64,000 nt of DNA from Bacteroidota bacterium. Its GTDB lineage: Bacteria > Bacteroidota > Bacteroidia > B-17B0 > Aurantibacillaceae. Location: NCBI GenBank assembly GCA_021156365.1, contig JAJNDK010000007.1, forward strand, positions 124,001 through 188,000, given 5' to 3'. The notes below the pieces were generated by a model that worked only from the letters and a program-made list of their open reading frames with translations, was not told the DNA's origin and searched no databases. Each line of letters begins with the position of its first letter. Position 1 is the first letter of the stretch. This document shows positions 1 through 8,278 of the stretch, piece by piece. The position numbers were made by a program, and so were the translations under genes.

Positions 1-1
1 T

Positions 2-358
2 ATGCTGGCGCAAAAAATAAACCCCGGGAAATTAAGATCTCTCGGAGAAGCGCACGAAGAAGACAATTACCTCGATTATTTGAAAGGAAAATATGAGAAC
101 GGGGAACCGCCCGATAGCCTGTCCTGTGTAATGGATATTTTCAATAATTCGGTTGGGATAGAGTTGGTGGATGATGCCAGCAAAACCCTTTCGCCCGAAG
201 CTTTATCGAAAAAATGCATGGATGCGATACGAAGCGGTCAGGCCTGGTTTTTCCGGCGCGATGAAAAAGGCAATTATGTCAATTGCCACGGAACGGTTAT
301 CGATATGGCCTCCTACAAAGGAAAATGGAACATTCCCAAATGTTTGGTGCAGCGGTAA
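2..358 (+). CDS. DUF6973-like protein, C-terminal part
   Basis: The reading frame is open to the left edge of the window, so the apparent start is probably internal and the N-terminal part is missing. The visible 118 residues contain an AHEEDN segment followed by a stretch reading MDIFNNSVGIEL. This resembles the end of the DUF6973 domain, where a (G)DAHE motif is followed by MDLxNNxVG. The family has no established function that I know of. It often carries conserved His/Asp residues that suggest a metal site, but that is inference. A conventional promoter for the next gene starts inside its last codons (343-373). Confidence 0.5.
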   Translation: MLAQKINPGKLRSLGEAHEEDNYLDYLKGKYENGEPPDSLSCVMDIFNNSVGIELVDDASKTLSPEALSKKCMDAIRSGQAWFFRRDEKGNYVNCHGTVIDMASYKGKWNIPKCLVQR

Positions 359-373
359 AAAACTTTATTTTTG
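343..373 (+). promoter_or_regulatory. Consensus Bacteroidota promoter (TTTG-N19-TATTTTTG)
   Basis: TTTG at 343-346, a 19-bp spacer and TATTTTTG at 366-373 match the primary sigma consensus exactly. The predicted transcript starts near 380, about 16 nt before the ATG at 396. The -33 box lies within the final codons of the upstream gene. Confidence 0.7.
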
Positions 374-395
374 ATGCAGGAAACGACAAATCAGT

Positions 396-983
396 ATGAG
401 CAGGATCCTGTTTTTTGTATACACATTTCTTTTTTCATTCGCTTTGTCAGGACAGGAACAGTTCTCTATCGGGCTGGGTGCCGAATATTCCGAGAATTTT
501 TCCATACGTAATTATTCCGGAACGATACAGGTGGAAGTTCCGCTTGGCGACCGTTTCGGGATGAATTACAAGCTCGGTATCGGAGGCTCCACCGACAGGG
601 TATTTTACCTGCATTCTCCGGTAGGAGCGGCTTTCGGGACTATTTTGCTGAAAAGCCTTGGCGGGAACAATTCGAGTGCTGTCAATACGATCGGTGTTTT
701 GCTGATCGCCATCCCGGAAGGCATTACTTTTTATCCCAACCCGGATGCCGATATCAGGGTAGGAATTTATGTGGCTCCCTTAGGTTGTGATTACTGGTAT
801 AAAAATTCAAACTATGAGTATTTCCGTTTCTCCGGTGAAGTGGGAGGGAAGGTGAAATTTCCATTGGGCAAGGATGACCGGATAGACCTGCAATTGCAGG
901 GAGGACTTCGGTACCTGTACCGCAACAAAGTAATAGAGCCCTTTTTTATCCATGCCGGGGCCGGCCTATCCTTCAATTTTTAA
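396..983 (+). CDS. Secreted/outer-membrane beta-rich protein, unknown function
   Basis: This 195-residue protein starts with a hydrophobic signal peptide (about residues 1-18, ending ALSG before QEQF). The rest is dominated by alternating polar/aromatic strands and ends in LSFNF, a terminal aromatic typical of outer-membrane barrels. I do not recognise a named family; a small 8-10-strand barrel is the best structural guess. It has its own consensus promoter and is followed by a separate promoter for the biotin protein, so it is probably monocistronic. Confidence 0.6.
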   Translation: MSRILFFVYTFLFSFALSGQEQFSIGLGAEYSENFSIRNYSGTIQVEVPLGDRFGMNYKLGIGGSTDRVFYLHSPVGAAFGTILLKSLGGNNSSAVNTIGVLLIAIPEGITFYPNPDADIRVGIYVAPLGCDYWYKNSNYEYFRFSGEVGGKVKFPLGKDDRIDLQLQGGLRYLYRNKVIEPFFIHAGAGLSFNF

Positions 984-999
984 GAAAGCGTTTTTTAAC

Positions 1000-1030
1000 T
1001 TGACTCTTTGTACCGTAAAGACTACATTTG
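1000..1030 (+). promoter_or_regulatory. Promoter of the biotin carrier gene
   Basis: TTG at 1000-1002, a 20-bp spacer and TACATTTG at 1023-1030. The -7 box ends 4 nt before the ATG at 1035, so the transcript would be leaderless or nearly so. This rules out the in-frame TTG at 1008 as the start, because it lies upstream of the -7 box. Confidence 0.65.
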
Positions 1031-1034
1031 TAGA

Positions 1035-1529
1035 ATGTACACAGCAACGGTAAATAATACTTCTTATAAGGTCGAAAAAGAAGGCAATAACTTAACGGTA
1101 AATGGCGAAAAGATCAGCCTCGATACCTTTGAAGTTACTTCTTCCTCTTTTCATATCCTGAAAAATAATGTTTCATACAATGTGGATGTGATCAGGGTGA
1201 ACAAAGAAGAGAAAACAGCGCTTATTCGTGTGAACGGAAACAAATACGAAGTGAAAGTAACCGATAAGTTTGACGAGCTCCTGAAGAACCTTGGGATGGA
1301 TTCGCTGGCTGCGAAAAAGGTCAATAATATCAAAGCGCCAATGCCGGGCCTGGTATTGAACATCATTGCGAAAGAAGGTGATACCGTGAAAAAAGGCGAT
1401 CCGCTATTGGTGCTGGAAGCCATGAAGATGGAGAATATCCTGAAGTCGCCAACGGATGGAGTGGTAAAGCGGATTGCAGTGACGAAAGGAATTGCAGTAG
1501 AAAAAAATCAATTACTGATCGAATTTTAA
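1035..1529 (+). CDS. Biotin/lipoyl attachment protein (acyl-CoA carboxylase carrier)
   Basis: This 164-residue protein has a C-terminal biotinyl domain (about residues 95-164) with the canonical EAMKMEN motif; Lys131 is the biotin acceptor. The preceding KAPMPGLV strand and the KEGDTVKKGDPL hammerhead turn are typical of biotin carboxyl carrier domains. The N-terminal 90 residues resemble the linker/BT-like region of stand-alone carriers of propionyl- or acetyl-CoA carboxylases. It would carry carboxyl groups between a biotin carboxylase and a carboxyltransferase, neither of which is in the window. The start is chosen at ATG 1035 because the promoter lies just upstream. The superoxide dismutase gene follows after 11 nt and may be cotranscribed. 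Confidence 0.85.
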   Translation: MYTATVNNTSYKVEKEGNNLTVNGEKISLDTFEVTSSSFHILKNNVSYNVDVIRVNKEEKTALIRVNGNKYEVKVTDKFDELLKNLGMDSLAAKKVNNIKAPMPGLVLNIIAKEGDTVKKGDPLLVLEAMKMENILKSPTDGVVKRIAVTKGIAVEKNQLLIEF

Positions 1530-1540
1530 AACTTCAGACC

Positions 1541-2299
1541 ATGAGCGATAGTCGCAGAGATTTTTTGAGAAAAGGAGCCCTCCTGTCACTGAGTGGCCTT
1601 GCGGGTTCTGCATTGGGAAATGAGAGTGCTGAAAAACTGGAAACTTTAGGATCTTTTGCAAACGGTACTGATGGAGGAAAATTCACACTTCCTGTTCTTC
1701 CTTATGCCTACGATGCACTGGAGCCTTTTATCGATCAGCAGACCATGGTGATCCATCACAGCAAGCATCACCAGGCATATGTGGATAATCTCAATAAAGC
1801 ATTGAACGGCTATACCGGTAAGGATATAAAATCGCCACAAACGTTTCAGAGCATTTTTGATGTGGCGTCAAAAATTCCTGCTCCTCTCCGCAACAATGCA
1901 GGCGGACATTACAACCATTCGCTGTTCTGGACGCTCATGAAAGAGAACAAGGATAACAAGCCTAATCTGCCAACGGGAAAATTAGCGGATGCTATTACTG
2001 CGACCTTTAAAAGCTTTGATATCTTTCAAAAAACATTTAACGAAGCAGCTACCAAGCGTTTCGGAAGCGGCTGGGCCTGGCTGTACCTCGAAGACGGAAA
2101 ACTAAAGATAGGTTCTACTCCCAACCAGGACAATCCGTTGATGGACAATGCAGAGATTAAAGGCAAGCCTGTACTGGCGCTGGATGTATGGGAACATGCC
2201 TATTACCTGAAGTATCAGAACAAACGTGCCGATTACATCAATAACTGGTGGAGCGTAGTGAATTGGGAAACGGCGGGTAATTTGTTCCAAAAAGGCTAA
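1541..2299 (+). CDS. Tat-exported superoxide dismutase (Mn/Fe type)
   Basis: It converts superoxide to hydrogen peroxide and oxygen. The 252-residue protein begins with a twin-arginine signal (SRRDFLRKG followed by a hydrophobic stretch, residues 4-26), so it should be exported folded to the periplasm. The SOD fold spans about 47-250. The four metal ligands are visible: His72 (in HHSKHHQAY), His126 (NHSLFW), Asp215 and His219 (DVWEHAYY). GGHYNH and the later NQDNPL are more Mn-like than Fe-like, but a cambialistic enzyme is possible. It lies 11 nt after the biotin protein gene and probably shares its transcript. Confidence 0.92.
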   Translation: MSDSRRDFLRKGALLSLSGLAGSALGNESAEKLETLGSFANGTDGGKFTLPVLPYAYDALEPFIDQQTMVIHHSKHHQAYVDNLNKALNGYTGKDIKSPQTFQSIFDVASKIPAPLRNNAGGHYNHSLFWTLMKENKDNKPNLPTGKLADAITATFKSFDIFQKTFNEAATKRFGSGWAWLYLEDGKLKIGSTPNQDNPLMDNAEIKGKPVLALDVWEHAYYLKYQNKRADYINNWWSVVNWETAGNLFQKG

Positions 2300-2340
2300 G
2301 CACTTACTAACAGTCACTTCATTTCATTCCCTTTTTCCCC

Positions 2341-2348
2341 TATCTTTG
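2341..2348 (+). promoter_or_regulatory. -7 box of the helicase gene
   Basis: TATCTTTG matches TAnnTTTG and lies 12 nt before the ATG at 2361. No clear TTTG/TTG -33 box is seen at the usual distance. Confidence 0.5.
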
Positions 2349-2360
2349 TTGCTTCAATAA

Positions 2361-4787
2361 ATGAATCAGGAATCACATTATTTAGACGAGTTAAATCCCG
2401 TTCAGCGGCAGGCTGCCATTACCACCGAAGGGCCTGTTATGATTATTGCCGGAGCAGGTTCCGGGAAAACACGGGTGCTTACCTATCGCATTGCGCATAT
2501 CATTGAAAAAGGAGTTGATCCTTTTAATATCCTTTCACTCACCTTTACCAACAAAGCGGCGCGTGAGATGAAAAACCGTATCGGGAAGCTGATCGGCGAG
2601 AGCAAGGCAAAAGCATTATGGATGGGAACCTTTCACTCTGTGTTTGCCAAGATCCTTCGTATTGAAGCGGAAAAGCTGGGCTATCCGGCCAATTTCACCA
2701 TCTATGATACGGACGACAGCAAAAATGTGATCAAGGATGTCCTCAAACAAATGAACCTTGATGATAAGATCTACAAGCCTTCTATGGTATACAACCGGAT
2801 CTCATCGGCCAAGAATAATCTCATATCACCTAAACAGTATCTCAACAACAGCACTATTCAGACGGAAGACCGGCAGTCACAGAAACCCATGATGGGACTG
2901 GTGTACGAAGCATATGCCAAAAGATGTTTTAAGGCAGGAGCGATGGACTTCGACGATCTGCTGTTCAACACGAATGTACTGATGCGTGATTTCCCGGATG
3001 TGCTGGTGAAATACCAAAACAAATTCAGGTATATTTTAGTGGATGAGTACCAGGATACGAATTTTTCGCAGTACGTAATTGTAAAACAATTGGCTGCCCG
3101 TTTCGAGAATATCTGTGTGGTAGGTGATGATGCGCAGAGTATCTATGCCTTTCGCGGAGCCAATATCCAGAACATCCTCAATTTCAAAAAGGATTATCCC
3201 GATCTCAAAACCTTCAAGCTGGAACAGAATTACCGTTCCACGCAAACCATCGTGAAAGTGGCTAATGCCGTGATAGCGAATAACAAAGACCAGTTCGAGA
3301 AAAATGTATTCACGGAGAACGACCTCGGTGAAAAGATCCGTGTGTTCCGCGCCAATACAGACAACGAAGAAGGCATGCGGGTTGCGAATTCAATTTTTGA
3401 AACAAAATTGCGGGAACAGGCATTCAACAGCAATTTCGCCATATTGTACCGCACCAATGCACAATCCCGTTCACTGGAGGAAGCATTGCGTAAGCAGAAC
3501 ATCCCCTATCGTATCTATGGCGGTGTGTCCTTCTACCAACGCAAAGAGATCAAGGACCTGCTGTCTTATTTCAGGCTGAGTATAAACCAGAACGATGATG
3601 AATCGCTGAAACGGATCATCAATTATCCTACGCGCGGAATTGGCGGGACGACTATCGATAAGCTGGATGTATGCGCTGCAGAGCACAATATCAGCATCTT
3701 CACGGTATGTGAGAACCTGAGGGATTTTAATCCCGGCCTGGGTATTAACGCCGGAACAGCCAACAAGATCAATGATTTTGTGACCATGATCAAAACATTT
3801 GCATTGATGGTCCCGGTAAAAGATGCATTTGAAACAGGTAACTCCATTGCTGCCAATACAGGTTTACTGAAAGATCTGTATACCGATAAAACCCCGGAGG
3901 GACTCAGCCGGTACGAAAATATCCAGGAGCTGCTCAATGGATTGAAAGACTTCGTGGAACAGTCGCGCACCCCGCAGGAAGAAGAATTGAAAACTGCCAT
4001 TGTGGAAGGACAGACAGAGAAGGATCCTTCCGATCTTTTTGCAGAAGCGCCGTCCCAGGTATTACGTACGCTTGATGAATTCATGCAGGAGATCACCCTG
4101 ATGACGGATGTGGACAAAGAAGAAGAGAAAGGCAAGGAAGATAAGGATCGTGTTTCCCTGATGACCATACATGCCGCAAAAGGCCTCGAATTCCCGTATG
4201 TGTATATTGTCGGGCTGGAAGAGAATCTCTTCCCTTCGCAAATGAGTGTGAATTCACGCGCTGATCTCGAAGAAGAACGCCGTTTGTTTTACGTAGCGCT
4301 TACCCGTGCCGAAAAGAGAGCTACGCTTACCTATGCAACTACACGCTATCGTTTCGGAAATGTGCTGTACTGTGAGCCGAGTCGCTTCCTCGAAGAGCTG
4401 GATGCAGATTATGTAGAATATCCGGAGGAACCTGTAACGAATGCTTTTTCGAACAATGTATTCGAAAAGATGCGGGGCGATTATTTTGAAACACATCCCA
4501 ACGAAGTGGAATTCAAAAGTAATTTTGCTCCCAAACCCAAAACGCCAATTAAGAAAACCCTCGTCAAACTTAATGTTAATAAGCCTTCCGGGCCGGGTAT
4601 CGGTTCCGATCCCGAGATGCTTAAAAAGATACAGCCCGGAACCATTATCGAGCATGAGCGTTTTGGAAAGGGAAGAGTAGATATCATCGAAGGGGAATAT
4701 CCGAATCTCAAGGCTACCGTGCAGTTTTCGGTGGGTGGAGCCAAGCAATTATTGTTAAAATTTGCCCGGGTAAAGATCGTAGAATAG
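2361..4787 (+). CDS. pcrA: UvrD/PcrA-family ATP-dependent DNA helicase
   Basis: This is a superfamily 1A 3'-5' DNA helicase of 808 residues, acting in nucleotide-excision or mismatch repair and clearing proteins from DNA. Seen in order: LNPVQRQA Q-motif (11-18), Walker A AGAGSGKT (30-37), LTFTNKAAREMKNRI (motif Ia), VDEYQDT Walker B (227-233), VVGDDAQSIYAFRGA (motif III), QNYRST (motif IV), TIHAAKGLEFPYVYIVGLEE (motif V) and VALTRAEK (motif VI). The last ~65 residues form a Tudor-like module (HERFGKGRV...) as in PcrA/UvrD, which binds RNA polymerase. Length and layout are typical of Bacteroidota. UvrD and PcrA cannot be separated by sequence alone. Confidence 0.93.
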   Translation: MNQESHYLDELNPVQRQAAITTEGPVMIIAGAGSGKTRVLTYRIAHIIEKGVDPFNILSLTFTNKAAREMKNRIGKLIGESKAKALWMGTFHSVFAKILRIEAEKLGYPANFTIYDTDDSKNVIKDVLKQMNLDDKIYKPSMVYNRISSAKNNLISPKQYLNNSTIQTEDRQSQKPMMGLVYEAYAKRCFKAGAMDFDDLLFNTNVLMRDFPDVLVKYQNKFRYILVDEYQDTNFSQYVIVKQLAARFENICVVGDDAQSIYAFRGANIQNILNFKKDYPDLKTFKLEQNYRSTQTIVKVANAVIANNKDQFEKNVFTENDLGEKIRVFRANTDNEEGMRVANSIFETKLREQAFNSNFAILYRTNAQSRSLEEALRKQNIPYRIYGGVSFYQRKEIKDLLSYFRLSINQNDDESLKRIINYPTRGIGGTTIDKLDVCAAEHNISIFTVCENLRDFNPGLGINAGTANKINDFVTMIKTFALMVPVKDAFETGNSIAANTGLLKDLYTDKTPEGLSRYENIQELLNGLKDFVEQSRTPQEEELKTAIVEGQTEKDPSDLFAEAPSQVLRTLDEFMQEITLMTDVDKEEEKGKEDKDRVSLMTIHAAKGLEFPYVYIVGLEENLFPSQMSVNSRADLEEERRLFYVALTRAEKRATLTYATTRYRFGNVLYCEPSRFLEELDADYVEYPEEPVTNAFSNNVFEKMRGDYFETHPNEVEFKSNFAPKPKTPIKKTLVKLNVNKPSGPGIGSDPEMLKKIQPGTIIEHERFGKGRVDIIEGEYPNLKATVQFSVGGAKQLLLKFARVKIVE

Positions 4788-4904
4788 CTCCTAAACCCAT
4801 TTAAATTAAAAAAGTCCTGCTTTCAGGTAGAATTTTGGTGCTCGCGTGGGAAAATGCGGAAAAATTGCTATATATTTATAGCTATCTTACTATAAATCTT
4901 ACGC

Positions 4905-5663
4905 ATGAAAAGAATTTATCTATTTACCCTGATCACAATAGTTTTATGCAGCACACATTCCATTGCTCAAAATGTAGGTATTAACTCAACAGGAGCGGCT
5001 CCTGATGCCAGTGCCGGGCTGGATGTCAGCTATACAGATAAGGGGCTTCTTGCCCCAAGAGTTGCCTTAACAGCAGCGAATGCAGCAGGGCCTATTACAT
5101 CTCCTGCAACTTCATTGATCGTTTATAATACCGCTTCAGCCGGAACAGGGCAGAATGTAGTGTGGCCGGGTTATTATTACAATGCCGGAACAGCAGCTGC
5201 GCCTTTATGGGTCAGATTTGACGGAAGAATGACATTTCATGCTGCATCCACTTCCGCTTTAACGGTCACTGGTTTGGGAACAACTGCCGTAGTGCCCGGT
5301 ACAGGCGTTACTTTTACCATTCCTACAGGCAAATCTGCCGACGTTTATATATATGCCTACACCGGCCTTTCATTGACAGGAGGAACCGGTACAGCATGGT
5401 CCCTGGCCAACGTATTGCTCTGCAGGGGAGGCACTTTTTTACCCATTGGAGGATATAACCGGGTAAAATTGAATAACGGTGACGGAACGTCTGTAGATAT
5501 GAGAACGACAAGTTTTGTATGTAAAGAAACATTAGCTGCAGGGACCTACACATATGATATACGTGGAGGACTGAACAGTGGCAATCAGATTACCAATATT
5601 GGCGCCAATTGTGCAACAGAAGTGGGCTGTGCCGAAATAACAGTTGACGTAATTTTTAAATAA
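4905..5663 (+). CDS. Secreted 'QNVGIN' module protein, unknown function
   Basis: This 252-residue protein has a signal peptide (about 1-21, cleaved before QNVGINSTG). It then has a module common in secreted Bacteroidota proteins: QNVGIN, PDASAGLDV, KGLLAPR and SLIVYNT, then YYYN and W near residue 100. The C-terminal half (about 105-252) is a beta-rich domain ending EITVDVIFK. No T9SS sorting domain is present, so it may stay periplasmic or be surface-bound by another route. A weak -7-like TATATTTA lies at 4871-4878. It is probably the first gene of a short unit with the next two genes (gaps 9 and 28 nt). The function is not recognised. Confidence 0.65.
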   Translation: MKRIYLFTLITIVLCSTHSIAQNVGINSTGAAPDASAGLDVSYTDKGLLAPRVALTAANAAGPITSPATSLIVYNTASAGTGQNVVWPGYYYNAGTAAAPLWVRFDGRMTFHAASTSALTVTGLGTTAVVPGTGVTFTIPTGKSADVYIYAYTGLSLTGGTGTAWSLANVLLCRGGTFLPIGGYNRVKLNNGDGTSVDMRTTSFVCKETLAAGTYTYDIRGGLNSGNQITNIGANCATEVGCAEITVDVIFK

Positions 5664-5672
5664 TAGCATGGT

Positions 5673-5969
5673 ATGAAGAAATTATTTTTTCTGATAGCTG
5701 TTTGTGCAGCGAATTACGCTTTTTCTCAAAATCAGCTATTGATCTCTGATAAAAAAACAAGTGCTGATGCCGGGAAAAGCAGCGCCTTACATGTTTCAGA
5801 TAGTTTGCAGAACCCTTCAGCAAATTGTACGCTGGATATGAAAAGGACTACGGATGCTGGCAAGGGTACAGCAGGGAATGAGGTTTTAAAAAACGATAAT
5901 CCTGCCCCAAAAGAGCTGTTCCTTAAGAATGCGGGGATCATTGCCAGTCCACTGAAGGATGAAAAATAA
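5673..5969 (+). CDS. Small secreted protein, unknown function
   Basis: This 98-residue protein has a clear signal peptide (MKKLFFLIAVCAANYAFSQ, residues 1-19). It is followed by a polar, low-complexity mature part rich in Lys, Asp and Ala with no predicted transmembrane segment and no recognisable fold. It sits 9 nt after the preceding secreted-protein gene and 28 nt before a T9SS cargo gene, which supports a real gene in a secreted-protein transcript. No family is recognised. Confidence 0.55.
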   Translation: MKKLFFLIAVCAANYAFSQNQLLISDKKTSADAGKSSALHVSDSLQNPSANCTLDMKRTTDAGKGTAGNEVLKNDNPAPKELFLKNAGIIASPLKDEK

Positions 5970-5997
5970 TATCATTGGATGAAACCGGAGTAGTAAA

Positions 5998-7572
5998 ATG
6001 AAAATAACTAAATACATCATTGTTTTTCTTGCCGTGCTTGGATGCTCTGTCGGTATGCAGGCGCAAGGCCTTCTTAATAACGGCGCCCGGATCGTAATGA
6101 CCAATACTTCCAATATATATATCAACGGCGCCACTGGCCACTACACCAATCAGAGCGGTGGATTGATCACCAGTAATACAACCGGCGGAGTGATCACTTT
6201 ATTGGGTAACTGGATCAACAATGCAGCAAATGTCGCTTTCAGCAATGATGGAGTAACGACAAACTTCAGCGGAGCAGCGCAATCCATCGGTGGCAGCAAC
6301 TCAAGCACATTTTTCAATGTGAATTTACTTGGCTCCGGAACCAAAACACTCAATATCAATACTACTGTTGGCGGTATTTCAACATTGACCGGCGTATTGG
6401 CTGTAGGTGCACGCACACTCGATCTTAACTCAAGAACACTTACGGTTACTAATCCTGCAGGTGCTGGTATCACTTATGGAACAGGCATGATCCAGAGCGA
6501 GACCAATCTTGCCATCAACCCGAGCATTGTGCAATGGAACATGGGAACCAACACAGGCGCACATGTATATCCCTTTGGTGCCGGTGGAACACAGATCCCG
6601 TTCACCTTTAATAAAACAACTGGCTCTGCTTCCAACATTGCAGTTTCCACACGTGCCACTGCCGCTTCCAACAATCTTCCATGGGCAGGTGTGAGCACTG
6701 TGGCAGCAGTTACTACGATGGAATCAAATGCCGGCACAATTTACCCCGATGCTTCCATACCTTCGGTGATCGATCGTTGGTGGGACATTACCGCTTCCGC
6801 GGCAGTAACAGCTAATCTTACATTCTCTTACAGAGGTGGCGAAAATACCACTACTAACAACCCCACCGGAACTATGCAGGCGCAGCACTGGAACGGCACA
6901 AGCTGGGATGCCCCGGTTGGATCCGGAGCAGGCGTTACGGCAGGTGTAGGAACGGTTTCCGTAACGGGTGCCAGTAGTTTTTCTCCCTGGGTGATTTCTT
7001 CCATTATGGTCCCTTTGCCGGTAGAACTGGCGAAAGCGAGCGGTACCTGTGAAAAAGATATCATCCGCCTGGAATGGACGACCGCAGTTGAAGTAAATAA
7101 TAATTTCTTTACGATCGAACATTCGATGGACGGCATCCTGTTCTCGGAAATAGGCCAGATAGTCAGCCAGGCAGTCAATGGGAACAGCTCACAAATGAAG
7201 TCCTATTCTTTTGTGGATATGGATCCGTTTAAAGATGTAAACTACTATCGTTTGCAGCAAACAGATGTAAACGGCAATACAAAAGCATTGAAGGTGCTGG
7301 AGGTAAAAAGCTGTTCCGTTGCTTCCGAAAGTATAGACGTATACAACCAGGGCGAGAAAGACTTTACGGTGATGGTCAACAGCGATTTTGATCAGCCCTG
7401 CAAAGTGAACCTGCACAATGCACTGGGTCAATTAGTGTTTTCTTCCGAAATACAGGTAAACGAAGGTGTTAACTATTTCCGTTTCCCGATGCAGGAAGTG
7501 GAATCAGGAATGTATTTTGTGACCGTCTCCGGATCACAAGGCAAGTTATTCACCAAAAAAATAATCATGTGA
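5998..7572 (+). CDS. T9SS type A sorting-domain cell-surface protein
   Basis: This 524-residue secreted protein has a signal peptide at about 1-22 (ending MQAQG). The middle region (about 25-340) is low in charge and rich in T, N, G and S with repeated strand-turn units, which suggests a beta-helix or adhesin-like stalk. PLPVELAKASG (about 340) opens an Ig-like domain (EWTTAVEVNNNFFTIEHS) common next to sorting domains. The end (about 445-524) is a T9SS type A CTD: VNLHNALGQLVF, ESGMYFVTVSG and KLFTKKIIM. The CTD is removed on export and the protein anchored or released. GGAG precedes the ATG by 7 nt. The substrate or ligand is unknown. Confidence 0.75.
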   Translation: MKITKYIIVFLAVLGCSVGMQAQGLLNNGARIVMTNTSNIYINGATGHYTNQSGGLITSNTTGGVITLLGNWINNAANVAFSNDGVTTNFSGAAQSIGGSNSSTFFNVNLLGSGTKTLNINTTVGGISTLTGVLAVGARTLDLNSRTLTVTNPAGAGITYGTGMIQSETNLAINPSIVQWNMGTNTGAHVYPFGAGGTQIPFTFNKTTGSASNIAVSTRATAASNNLPWAGVSTVAAVTTMESNAGTIYPDASIPSVIDRWWDITASAAVTANLTFSYRGGENTTTNNPTGTMQAQHWNGTSWDAPVGSGAGVTAGVGTVSVTGASSFSPWVISSIMVPLPVELAKASGTCEKDIIRLEWTTAVEVNNNFFTIEHSMDGILFSEIGQIVSQAVNGNSSQMKSYSFVDMDPFKDVNYYRLQQTDVNGNTKALKVLEVKSCSVASESIDVYNQGEKDFTVMVNSDFDQPCKVNLHNALGQLVFSSEIQVNEGVNYFRFPMQEVESGMYFVTVSGSQGKLFTKKIIM

Positions 7573-7713
7573 TTTATCAACAAATCACGGGGGTATTTTA
7601 GTTCGCTATTTCTTTTTATTTCCTTACATTTATTCCTTTAATTTTCTTTCGGAGCTCAAACACTGCGTATACCAGCGTGAGGTCTTGACGGAAATGTTTA
7701 CACGGAATTACGC

Positions 7714-8259
7714 ATGCACAAAGCCTGTATATTTATTATCGCCTGTTTGTTTTGCGCGGGACTGGCTGCACAGAATGATTTTGCCGCCGGTTATATTATC
7801 GGGCCTAAAAATGATACGATCAGGGGCGAAGTGAAATTATTTGTCAAGAATGAAATGGATTATTACGTAAAGACCATGTTCCGTAATAAACCGGCCGGTG
7901 GAGGAAAACAATACTTCCCATCCAAGATCCATGGCTACGGAGTGGAAGACAGGCATTATGCGTCCATCAAATATTATGACCTCTGGGTTTTTATGCAGGT
8001 TGTTTGCAAAGGAAAGATCATGTTCTACGAATACAAACCGCCGGTTGCCCTCGGAAATGATAAAATGCAAAGCCAGTTTTTTATCCTGAAAGGAGGATTT
8101 GAAGAAATGGAACAGATCTTCCCCGATACCAAAGTGAAGAAACAGATCAGATCCTTTATTTCAGATGACAAAGAATTAGTGAAAGAGATCGAAAATACAG
8201 AATTACATTATGCCGAGCTGGTACAGCTGATCGACCGGTACAACCAACGAAATAAATAA
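7714..8259 (+). CDS. Secreted protein of an uncharacterised Bacteroidota family
   Basis: This 181-residue protein has a signal peptide at about 1-20 (ending LAAQND). The start of the mature part, GYIIGPKNDTIRGEV, is reminiscent of Bacteroidota proteins with 'GYIixxxgDTixG' openings, whose role is unknown. The central part is rich in aromatic and basic residues. The C-terminal 45 residues are predicted helical and charged (KELVKEIENTELHYAELVQLIDRY). It lies 140 nt downstream of the T9SS gene with a weak TACATTTA in the gap, so it is probably independently transcribed. polA starts 20 nt after its stop. Confidence 0.6.
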   Translation: MHKACIFIIACLFCAGLAAQNDFAAGYIIGPKNDTIRGEVKLFVKNEMDYYVKTMFRNKPAGGGKQYFPSKIHGYGVEDRHYASIKYYDLWVFMQVVCKGKIMFYEYKPPVALGNDKMQSQFFILKGGFEEMEQIFPDTKVKKQIRSFISDDKELVKEIENTELHYAELVQLIDRYNQRNK

Positions 8260-8278
8260 ATTTAGCTCCCACCCTTTT

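Noticed and set aside
1008-1034. TTG start for the biotin carrier protein
   Set aside because: The TACATTTG box at 1023-1030 lies inside this extension, so the ATG at 1035 is the better start.
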